Assembly (NCBI GenBank): GCA_016781635.1 | Contig: JADDPY010000118.1 | Location: 12,840-33,532, forward strand | Reading direction: 5' to 3' | Origin: Rubrobacter sp. | Lineage (GTDB): Bacteria; Actinomycetota; Rubrobacteria; Rubrobacterales; Rubrobacteraceae | DNA length: 20,693 bases | Shown here: in pieces, positions 14,124-20,693 of the stretch | Position numbering within the stretch: position 1 is the first letter of the stretch | How the letters are laid out: the number at the start of each line of letters is the position of its first letter | Program-made: the position numbers and the translations under genes | The notes under the pieces: generated by a model | Told to the model about the DNA's origin: nothing | The model's database searches: none | The model's input: only the letters and a program-made list of their open reading frames with translations

Positions 14124-15667
14124 GTGGACCCGGTAACCCTCTCGGTGCTCGCGAGCGCGCTCGCGGGGATCGCCGAGGAGATGGGGGCGGTCCTTATCCG
14201 GGGCGCCTACTCCTCGAACATAAAGGAGCGTCGCGACTGCTCGACGGCGCTCTTCGACGCGCGGGGCAGGATGGTCGCTCAGGCCGAGCACATCCCGGTA
14301 CACCTCGGGGCGATGCCCGAGGCGGTCGCGGCGGTCATGAAGAGAAGCCCCGAGCCCGGCGACGTTTTCGCGGTCAACGATCCATACTCCGGCGGTACCC
14401 ACCTGCCGGATATCACCCTGGTCTCCCCCGTTGCCTACGACGGGGATGGCGAGATCGTCGGCTACGCCGTCACCCGCGCCCACCACTCGGACGTCGGCGG
14501 GATGCGACCGGGGAGTATGCCGAGCGACTCACGGGAGATCTACCAGGAGGGAATTATTATCCCCCGGTGCGCCTGGTGCACGGCGGGGAGTACGTCGATG
14601 ACGTCCTGGACCTCCTGCTGGCGAACGTCCGCACCCCGGCGCTACGGCGCGGCGACCTGCGCGCGCAGATCGCCGCGAACAACATCGCAGGCGAACGCGT
14701 TAGCGAGCTTGTGGAGAGGCGCGGGAAAGACGTCATCATGGCCGCGTTCGACGAGGTGATCTCCTACACCGAGAAGCGAACCCGAGAAGCCATAAGGGAC
14801 CTCCCCGACGGAGAGCATTCCGCCGAGGACTTCCTCGAAGGGGACGGAACCACCGACGAGGACATCCCGGTGAGGGCGACCGTCCGGATAGAAGGGGACT
14901 CGATGACGGTAGACTTCGCCGGTACCTCGGGAGACGTGCGGGGCAACGTAAACTGCCCCCTCCCGGTGACGCGATCGGCTTGCTACTTCGCCCTGCGCGT
15001 CCTCCTCCCGAAGGACGTCCCCGCCAACGCCGGCACGTACGCCCCGCTGCAGATAAAAGCCCCCGAGGGCAGCCTAGTCAACGCGAAGAAACCCTCGGCA
15101 GTAGTCGCCGGCAACGTCGAGACCAGCAACCGAATCGCCGACACCGTCCTGGCAGCCCTATCCCGTTTCGCCCCGGACGAACTCCCGGCCCAGGGCCAGG
15201 GGACGATGAACAACGTCATCATCGGCGGCTCGGGGGCCTGGGGCTGGACGTACTACGAGACGATCGGCGGCGGCCAGGGGGCGAGCCCGCATGGTCCCGG
15301 TCCCTCCGGCGTCCATGTCGGGATGAGCAACACCTTGAACACACCCGTGGAGGCATTCGAGATGGAGTACCCGATGCGCGTGATGCGCTACGAGCTCGTC
15401 TACGGCTCCGGCGGCGAGGGCGAACACCGTGGCGGCGACGGCATCGTCCGCTCGATACAAATACTCGAAGAAGGGGTGAGCCTCTCTCTGCTCACCGACC
15501 GCAGACGCCACGGACCACGCGGTGCCAGCGGTGGCGAACCCGGTGCCGTCGGCGAAAACCTCCTGAACGAAGAGGGGCTCCCGGCGAAGACGAGCCGGGA
15601 GCTCGAGGTGGGCGACGTCGTCACCGTGAAGACGCCGGGCGGCGGCGGGTACGGCAAGACCGGGTAG
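14124..15667 (+). pseudogene. hyuB: Hydantoinase/oxoprolinase B subunit (HyuB), frameshifted at about 14560
   Basis: This is the beta subunit that pairs with HyuA to form the ATP-dependent ring-opening enzyme. The GTG at 14124 (VDPVTLSVLASALAGIAEEM) follows AGAGGGGG, four bases after the hyuA stop. The first 148 codons include [34 protein letters not shown] and RAHHSDVGG with PGSMP. They end at EGIIIP, after which the frame turns to nonsense and stops at 14757-14759. The proper continuation PPVRLVHGGEYVDDVLDLL is one base out of phase, from GTG 14567 to the TAG at 15665-15667, with NVETSNRIADTVLAAL, GGGQGASPHGPGPSG and NTPVEAFEMEYP. One extra C in the C5 run near 14558-14562 would restore about 514 residues, a normal length. 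It may be a real mutation, a sequencing error in a homopolymer, or a -1 slippage site. Confidence 0.88.
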
Positions 15668-15668
15668 G

Positions 15669-16250
15669 TTATCCGCCCGGTCCTTGCTCACCACCCGCAA
15701 GCCGCGGACGAAGGTTTGCAGCAACCGGCGGAAGCTTTCGTCGAGGTCCAGAGGGAGCCCGAATCCTCCGGCGGATTCTAGCGAGGTGAAGCCATGCACG
15801 AGGCTGCGCAGGCCCCGCGCGGCATGCACCGCGTCGCCGCCGCTCAGCCCGTAAGACCGGAGCACGGCGAGCACCGTCCCGGTCGTCTCCCGCTGGGCTT
15901 CCCGCAGCTCCGGGTCCTCCGTCTCCGAGCGCCTGGAGGCCCGGACCGTGGCGGCGTAGAGCCCCGGGCGCTCCTCTACGAAGGCGCGGTATGCTTCGCC
16001 AAGGGCCACCACCGTCTTGTCCGTCGCCCCTCCGACGGCGGCTCGCTCGAGCCGGGCGCCCAGCTCGCGGGTTCCGAAGAGCGTCAGTTCGCGCCGCAGA
16101 CCCTCGAGCCCCGCGACGTGGTTGTAGAGTGAGGGCGTGCGGATGCCGAGTCGAGAGGCGATGGCGGCGAACATCACCCCCTCCAAACCCTCTAATCGCG
16201 CGGCGTATGGGCGGCGCCAGGACCGTGAGAATCGGAGATCTCCCCGGCAT
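15669..16250 (-). pseudogene. TetR-family transcriptional regulator, damaged at both ends
   Basis: The helix-turn-helix and core of a TetR regulator are clear in one frame: EGVMFAAIASRLGIRTPSLY, then NHVAGLEGLRREL, a ligand-binding region with YRAFVEERPGLYAATVRA, and RRLLQTFVRGLRVV near the end. That frame has no ATG before helix 2; its first start is TTG 16186, and a TAA lies at 16252-16250. The expected helix 1 (VLAPPIRRA after ATG 16250, MPGRSPILT) is in another frame, so one base was probably lost near 16195. The core frame also lacks a stop at the natural end and runs on antisense into hyuB as far as 15158. The N-terminal frame has a TAA at 15671-15669, two bases from the hyuB stop. This fits two indels or a sequencing artefact. 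It would have been a natural local repressor. Confidence 0.65.
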
Positions 16251-16303
16251 TAGGAGGGACAAAGTTACGCCCGCTCACGGCCACGACTCACAAACCACAA
16301 CGT

Positions 16304-16348
16304 GAAGGAGGAGGGGGACCCGGCCGGACCGGGTCCCCCTCCTCCTTC
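16304..16348 (-). terminator. 20-bp stem hairpin downstream of the LPXTG protein gene
   Basis: A perfect 20-bp inverted repeat (16304-16323 with 16329-16348) with the 5-base loop CCGGA lies 12 bases past the stop of the surface-protein gene on the minus strand. The stem is very stable, but no long U tract follows; only TTC closes the arm. It separates the surface-protein gene from the TetR gene on the same strand and most likely ends transcription or protects the 3' end. Confidence 0.75.
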
Positions 16349-16360
16349 GTGCCCCGGGTT

Positions 16361-17482
16361 TTATCGGGTGATCCTGCGAGTCACCAGGCCGCCAGCGACG
16401 ATCACGAGGCCGGCCAGGCCCGCTATCGAGAGGATGCCGCCCGTGGCGGGGAGGGTCTTTATCCCCCGGACGACGCTACCACCGGGGATGCCACCCTTGT
16501 CATCGTTCTTGTCGCCGGCGAAGGAGACGCTCGCCGCGAGGGTCGTGTCCTCGTCGAAGCGGACCTCGCCGAAGTCCTTTATCGTGCTGACCGGCTCGCC
16601 GGGGACCAGGCCCACGACCCGGCTTTCGCGCGTCCCCGTGCCCTGGAATATGCGGGCTGGCTGGACGTCCCCCGCGGAGACGAGGCCCGTGGGCGTCGTG
16701 GCGGTGTAGAGGTCGTCGCCGTCGGGGTCTGCGAGCGGGAAGTAGGCCGGCTCGTGGCCCAGGGAACCGAAGAAGGTGGCGTCCGCGGGCGGAACCCCCT
16801 CGACGGTGAGCTCGAAGGTCACCGCGACCGCCTCCCCGGGTCCGTCGGCCGGCTCGACCCAGGAGACGTCGAGCACGGGGTACTCCGTCGCAATCAGGGT
16901 CTGCAGTACGGTGCCGTAGACGGTGACGCGCTGTTCGCTGTCCGCGTAGGCGTCGAGATCCACGGTGTCGCTCCTGAGGGCGTAGAACTGGTCCGTCGCC
17001 TCGTCGGTCATGCCGTGCCTGGCGTCCGGGTTGTCCGCGAGTGGTTCGATCACCCCCGTCACGGCGACCTCCTCCGTTCGGCCGTCCTCCCCGAGTATCG
17101 TGATGCTTCTGGCGTTGCCTTGCGGCGGATCGGACGTGGCGTACTCCCCGTCGTACGCGGCCTCGACGGGCTGCCCGACCTCGAGGTCCTCGAAGGTGGC
17201 CGGGACGCTCTCGCCGTCCTCCTGTTTGGTGATTTCGGTCTCGTCCGTCACGGTGAAGTAGCCTTTTGACCCCGAATCGCTCGAAGGGTCCTCCTCCACG
17301 AACACGACGGAACCCGAGATGCTCGTAACGGTCCCCAACACGACGCCGTCGAAGGCGTCCGGCGGCGCGTTCGACCCGTCGCCGCTGACGTACTGCCCGG
17401 CGGCGACGTCCTGGGCGAGGGCGGGGACGGCACCCGTCAGCACCGTCGCCAACATCGCAGCCAAAAGGATCAACTTCTTCAT
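16361..17482 (-). CDS. Secreted LPXTG cell-wall-anchored protein of unknown function
   Basis: A 373-residue surface protein. MKKLILLAAMLATVLTGAVP and the following ALA form a signal peptide with likely cleavage after residue 23. The C-terminus has the sorting signal LPATGG (344-349), a membrane helix (about 350-367) and the positive tail RRITR, which is what a sortase needs for wall anchoring. The mature part has a first domain (about 45-145) of small beta type (GVVLGTVTSISGSVVFVEE and YFTVTDETEITK), a similar second unit (about 140-210, VTGVIEPLAD and RVTVYGTVLQ), and a third region (about 218-325). It is acidic throughout. The ATG at 17482 is chosen over the in-frame 17521 start because AGGAGGAAG precedes it and the signal peptide begins there. 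No sortase gene is in the window. I do not recognise the family. Confidence 0.85.
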   Translation of the reverse strand: MKKLILLAAMLATVLTGAVPALAQDVAAGQYVSGDGSNAPPDAFDGVVLGTVTSISGSVVFVEEDPSSDSGSKGYFTVTDETEITKQEDGESVPATFEDLEVGQPVEAAYDGEYATSDPPQGNARSITILGEDGRTEEVAVTGVIEPLADNPDARHGMTDEATDQFYALRSDTVDLDAYADSEQRVTVYGTVLQTLIATEYPVLDVSWVEPADGPGEAVAVTFELTVEGVPPADATFFGSLGHEPAYFPLADPDGDDLYTATTPTGLVSAGDVQPARIFQGTGTRESRVVGLVPGEPVSTIKDFGEVRFDEDTTLAASVSFAGDKNDDKGGIPGGSVVRGIKTLPATGGILSIAGLAGLVIVAGGLVTRRITR

Positions 17483-17893
17483 CGTCTTCCTCCTCTTCGA
17501 GAGCCAAACCAACCTGAACAAAGCATGTCAGGAAGATTGCGAACGTGTATCGACCGAAGGGAGGATTCGCGAACTCCAAAAAGACGAGAGTGGGCCGAGC
17601 GCCGAGAGGTTTCGAGCAGGGCCAGACATGAGGAAGCTTTAGGCGCCATGCTGGCTCCGCGAGAGCAATATTGCCGACGCTTATGGAGGAGATCCCGGTG
17701 GACGTCGGCGTCAAGTGGTCAAAGACCAGGTGCGAGTCGTCGAGCTTTCCGACAACCCTGGCTTCGCCCACAAGTTGTGCGGTTGTTCATAAGGTTTCTT
17801 GGGAGTAACGGGTTTCGTTGTGTAAGTTGGCCGAATTCGGGAGGCGTAGTGGTCGGGGCTCACCGTAATATTGGATCGTTTATTATTAGGGAC
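17483..17893. other. Intergenic stretch between the LPXTG and P450 genes
   Basis: About 410 bases without a convincing gene. The left edge holds the leader of the surface-protein gene and an imperfect palindrome (CCTGAACA with TGTCAGG, 17511-17530). The right edge is AT-rich (17860-17890) and may hold the P450 promoter, but no paired -35/-10 boxes are clear. Open frames on both strands through this part are Arg-rich and read as chance frames. One short plus-strand stretch near 17716-17775 reads VRVVELSDNPGFAHKL, like the start of a CaiB-type CoA-transferase, and may be a fossil. Confidence 0.45.
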
Positions 17894-19267
17894 ATGGTCG
17901 ACGCTGCACGAAGTTCGGGCGCCATACCAACCCTCCCTCCCGGGCCCAAAGGGAGCTTTCTGACCGGCAACCTCTCGGAGTATGTGCCGGACCAACTCGG
18001 CTTTCTGACCAGGACGGCGAAGAAGTACGGGGACGTGGTGCGCCTGCGTTTCCTGAACGTGCCGCTCTACCTCTTGAACCACCCCGACCACGTCGAGTAC
18101 GTGCTCGTCAAGAACAACCGCAACTTCATCAAGGACCGGGCGGAGCGCTCGGGGTTGCGGTTTCTGGGGCAGGGTCTGCTCACGAGCGAGGGAGACCACT
18201 GGCGGCGCCAGAGGAGGCTCGCCCAGCCGGCGTTCCACCGGCAGAGGATCTCGGCCTACGGCCGGACGATGGTAGAGAGCGCCGAGCGCATGCTCGATCT
18301 GTCGTGGCGGGACGGGGAGACGCGCGAGGTACAGGAAGACATGTCGCGCCTCACCCTGGAGATCGTCTCGAATACCCTTTTCGGCGCGGCGATCACGGAA
18401 AATCTCGAGGAGGAGGTCGCGGACGCCCTGGGCGTGGTGATGGAACGTTTTACGGGCGGCATCCTCTTCAAGGTGCCGGAGGGGATACCGACCCCCGCCA
18501 ACTTGCGCTTCCGGCGCGCGATCCGGAGGCTGGAGGAGATCATCTACGGCATCATCCGCGAGCGGCGCAGGAGGGCCCCGGACGAGGAGACCGGCGACCT
18601 CCTCAGCATGTTGCTGGCGGTCAGGGATGAGGCGACGGGCGAGGGCATGAGCGACGGACAACTACGCGATGAGGTGCTGACCATTTTCCTCGCCGGCCAC
18701 GAGACCACGGCCCTGAACCTCTCGTGGACGTGGCACCTGCTCGCGGGGCACACGGGCGTTGAGGCGAGGTTGCACGATGAGCTCCGGGAGACCCTCGGGG
18801 GGCGCGCGCCCACCATGGCGGACCTCCCCGGCCTGCGATACGCGAACGCGGTCGTGAAGGAGTCCACGCGGCTATACCCGCCCGTCTGGGGCTTCGGCCG
18901 GGAAGCTCTGCAAGATTGCGAGATCGGGGATTTCCGCGTCCCTAAAGGAACCCAGGTGGTCGTCAGCCCGTGGGTCATGCACCGCGACGAACGCTACTTC
19001 GAGAACCCGGAGACCTTTCGGCCGGAACGCTGGCTGGATGGCTCTACGGATGTCCTCCCGAAGTACGCCTACTTCCCCTTCGGCGGTGGCCCGAGGCTGT
19101 GCATCGGCAGCGGCTTCGCGAAGATGGAGGCGGTCCTCCTGCTCGCGACGATCGCGCAGCGGTTCCGCCTCCGACATGCGCCGGGGCAGGAGACGGTGGA
19201 GCCGCTCCCCTCCCTCACCCTGCGCCCCAGAAACGGACTCCGAATGGTTCTCGCCGAGCGGGGCTAA
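17894..19267 (+). CDS. Cytochrome P450 monooxygenase
   Basis: A 457-residue soluble P450 that would hydroxylate an organic substrate with O2 and electrons from a reductase or ferredoxin. The N-terminal LPPGPKG (14-20) is the usual Pro-rich hinge. WRRQRRLAQPAFH (103-115) is helix C. The I-helix oxygen-activation motif AGHETTA is at 267-273, and the ExxR pair is Glu323/Arg326 in KESTRLYPP. The heme loop FGGGPRLCIG (396-405) places the thiolate at Cys403. The pattern resembles CYP4/CYP102-type fatty-acid hydroxylases more than class I actinobacterial CYPs. ATG 17894 has only a weak AGGGA site. An in-frame GTG at 17849, with GGGAGG just upstream, could add 15 residues. No ferredoxin or reductase gene is adjacent. 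Confidence 0.93.
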   Translation: MVDAARSSGAIPTLPPGPKGSFLTGNLSEYVPDQLGFLTRTAKKYGDVVRLRFLNVPLYLLNHPDHVEYVLVKNNRNFIKDRAERSGLRFLGQGLLTSEGDHWRRQRRLAQPAFHRQRISAYGRTMVESAERMLDLSWRDGETREVQEDMSRLTLEIVSNTLFGAAITENLEEEVADALGVVMERFTGGILFKVPEGIPTPANLRFRRAIRRLEEIIYGIIRERRRRAPDEETGDLLSMLLAVRDEATGEGMSDGQLRDEVLTIFLAGHETTALNLSWTWHLLAGHTGVEARLHDELRETLGGRAPTMADLPGLRYANAVVKESTRLYPPVWGFGREALQDCEIGDFRVPKGTQVVVSPWVMHRDERYFENPETFRPERWLDGSTDVLPKYAYFPFGGGPRLCIGSGFAKMEAVLLLATIAQRFRLRHAPGQETVEPLPSLTLRPRNGLRMVLAERG

Positions 19268-19413
19268 CGCCTCTTCAGGGACACGCGGAGCTCTCGCTTT
19301 AGTACGCACCCCGCTCTGCCACACCTACATCCACGGTACCCGGAATGTCCCGTCGGTTTCGGGGGGCGAGAGAAAAACCGTACGCGAGGGAAATTATTCG
19401 GTAGCATCTTCCC

Positions 19414-20352
19414 ATGGAGATAGGGGTGGTACGGTGGCCGGTAAGGGAGGAAGGGTTGGTCGGCACGCTGCTCCAACCGTCCACGGCCTCTCCGCACCCG
19501 GGCGTGGTAGCCCTCGGCGGGGCGGGAGGAGGCCTCAGCGAGGGCGGAGCGCGGGTTCTCGCCTCGGAGGGCTTCGCGGTGCTGGCGCTCGCCTACTTCG
19601 GGGCCGACGATCTGGCCCGGGAGCTTGTGGAGATACCCCTGGAATACTTCGAGCGGGCCATCGCGTGGTTGAGGGGCCAGCCGGGGGTCGACGCGGACCG
19701 CGTGGCCGTTGTGGGCAACTCGAAGGGCGCGGAGCTTGCGCTCCTGCTCGGGGCTACGTATCCGGAGGACGTAGGGGCGGTCGTCGGCTACGCGCCGAGC
19801 CCGATCGTCTGGCAGGGGATACCTTTCGACCGCGAGGTCTACTACGGCGGGCCCAGGTCCCCCTGGTCCTTCCGGGGAGAGCCCGTGCCGTTCGCCCCGT
19901 TGTCGCTACCACTCGCCTCGGAGTTGATCCAGATGACGGGGTCGTTCTTCGACGGTCGTGAGATCAAGGCTCGCCCCTTCTACGAGCGCGCCCTCGACGG
20001 CGGGCCGGCCGTGGAAGCCGCGAGCATCGCGGTGGAGAAGATCGCCGGGCCCGTGCTCCTGATCTCCGGGACGGACGATGGGCTGTGGCCCTCGACACGT
20101 CTCTCGGAGATGGTTATGGAGCGGCTAAAAGCCCACGATCACCCCTACCCCTTCGATCACCTCCGCTACGAGGGGGCGGGGCACATGATCGCGCTGCCAG
20201 GGTACGAGCCGGAGGAGTCCTGGGGGAGGCGCCTCCAGTTGGGCGGTAGCGGGGAAGCGAACGAGTTCGCCAACACCGACTCCTGGCCGAAGGTACTCAG
20301 CTTTTTGAAGGAGCACCTCGGGCACGGAGCCGGGTCTCGCCGTCTCTCTTGA
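19414..20352 (+). CDS. BAAT/dienelactone-hydrolase-type acyl hydrolase
   Basis: A 312-residue alpha/beta-fold enzyme. The nucleophile elbow VGNSKGAELALLLG (100-113) gives Ser103, the acid is Asp221 or Asp222 in SGTDDGLWPS, and the base is His257 in EGAGHMIALP. GNSKGAELAL and the YAPSPIVWQGI stretch are typical of the BAAT C-terminal family (acyl-CoA thioesterase / acyltransferase), which overlaps with dienelactone hydrolase-like enzymes. In this family the nucleophile can be Cys or Ser; here it is Ser, which favours thioester or ester hydrolysis. The start at 19414 lacks a clear ribosome site. A TAGCAT box at 19402-19407 would start transcription almost at the ATG, so a leaderless mRNA is possible. 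The P450 gene ends 146 bases upstream on the same strand. Confidence 0.85.
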   Translation: MEIGVVRWPVREEGLVGTLLQPSTASPHPGVVALGGAGGGLSEGGARVLASEGFAVLALAYFGADDLARELVEIPLEYFERAIAWLRGQPGVDADRVAVVGNSKGAELALLLGATYPEDVGAVVGYAPSPIVWQGIPFDREVYYGGPRSPWSFRGEPVPFAPLSLPLASELIQMTGSFFDGREIKARPFYERALDGGPAVEAASIAVEKIAGPVLLISGTDDGLWPSTRLSEMVMERLKAHDHPYPFDHLRYEGAGHMIALPGYEPEESWGRRLQLGGSGEANEFANTDSWPKVLSFLKEHLGHGAGSRRLS

Positions 20353-20551
20353 GAGCTTTGCGGAGACGTCGAGGCTCGTTTTAGAGTTCCGCGATGCCTC
20401 GTCGTGCGGAACGCACACGACATCCACGTCCAGATCGTCCGGCGGTGTGCCTTCCCCGGACGGTAGATACCATCGAGTTTTACCGGCCTTTCTTCGCGAC
20501 GGAGAGTTGCTTTCGACGGGCATGGGGCCGGAAGCAGCGCCCCTGGCAGGG

Positions 20552-20693
20552 CTAGACAGGTACCCGGCTGAGGTCCGCGTTGCCGCCACAAACCAGGACA
20601 CCTACGCGTTCACCCGGCTCCGGGCGGTAGCGCCCCGAGAGAAGGGCGGCCAGCGCGATAGCTCCACCGGGCTCGGCCACGAGGCGCAACGAC
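20552..20693 (-). CDS. PLP-dependent threonine dehydratase / serine-threonine ammonia-lyase-like enzyme, C-terminal part (partial)
   Basis: The last 46 codons of a gene that enters the window on the minus strand from the right edge. LVAEPGGAIALAALLSGRYR carries the conserved EPxGAxALAAL block. PGERVGVLVCGGNADLSRV carries the GGN motif near the PLP phosphate/pyridine ring in the threonine-dehydratase/serine-racemase fold (type II PLP enzymes). The stop is TAG at 20554-20552. Such enzymes deaminate Thr or Ser to 2-oxo acids or racemise Ser. There is no ACT-type regulatory domain after the catalytic part, so this is probably the short catabolic or racemase form. The 20353-20551 gap before it holds only a 7-bp hairpin (20386-20412) without a T run. 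Confidence 0.82.
   Translation of the reverse strand, partial: SLRLVAEPGGAIALAALLSGRYRPEPGERVGVLVCGGNADLSRVPV

Noticed and set aside
16500-17771. A 423-codon minus-strand frame overlapping the LPXTG protein
   Set aside because: It is an Arg/Gly-rich shifted frame of the real gene, and the LPXTG frame has a signal peptide, ribosome site and sorting signal.
17690-17800. A plus-strand stretch reading VRVVELSDNPGFAHKL, like a CaiB-type N-terminus
   Set aside because: Only about 16 residues match, there is no start or continuation, and it may be chance. Noted in the intergenic entry only.
1-20693. CRISPR arrays, tRNA or rRNA genes, transposases, integrases, prophage genes or direct-repeat insertion boundaries
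   Set aside because: No regularly spaced repeats, cloverleaf or mobile-element motifs were seen by reading both strands. A tRNAscan/ISfinder run would settle it.

Overview
This is a GC-rich bacterial chromosome segment. Strong GGAGG-type ribosome sites, GC-rich codon use, FabG-type reductases, acyl-CoA metabolism, a CYP and an LPXTG protein suggest a high-GC Actinomycetota member. The protein style is reminiscent of Rubrobacter, but that is an impression and not a demonstrated assignment. No rRNA, tRNA, CRISPR array, integrase, transposase or phage gene was seen, and no obvious defence system.

Layout. Positions 1-1860 hold two short-chain dehydrogenases (a PhaB/FabG-type reductase and a hydroxyacyl-CoA-dehydrogenase-like SDR), each closed by a strong hairpin terminator; the second has its own sigma-70-like promoter. 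After a gene-poor 400-bp gap comes a membrane GT2 (cellulose-synthase-like) glycosyltransferase at 2269-4443. A minus-strand pair follows (zinc-free quinone oxidoreductase, then alpha/beta hydrolase; 4586-6382), then a broken CPBP intramembrane protease (6583-7205). An acyl-CoA ligase on the minus strand (7195-8760) is divergent from a cupin plus CaiB/BaiF CoA-transferase pair (8851-10345).

Positions 10534-15667 form the most interesting block. A C-terminal remnant of an alpha/beta hydrolase lies next to a tautomerase-cyclase fusion (minus strand). Divergent to that fusion is a plus-strand unit made of a 44-residue unannotated ORF, hyuA and hyuB. The 44-residue ORF overlaps the hyuA start by ATGA, and hyuB carries a one-base frameshift in a C5 run. 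A damaged TetR-family regulator converges on hyuB.

Positions 16304-17482 hold a secreted LPXTG surface protein with a 20-bp terminator stem. The window ends with a cytochrome P450 (17894-19267), a BAAT/dienelactone-hydrolase-type esterase (19414-20352), and the C-terminal end of a PLP-dependent threonine-dehydratase-like enzyme cut by the window edge.

How the genes fit together: most encode acyl-CoA, ester and ring-opening chemistry (CoA ligase, CoA-transferase, SDRs, hydrolases, CYP, hydantoinase/oxoprolinase, cyclase). This reads as an accessory catabolic region with several decaying genes. A shared pathway is inference only. The best candidate for something undescribed is the tautomerase-cyclase fusion with the divergent sORF-hyuA-hyuB unit.
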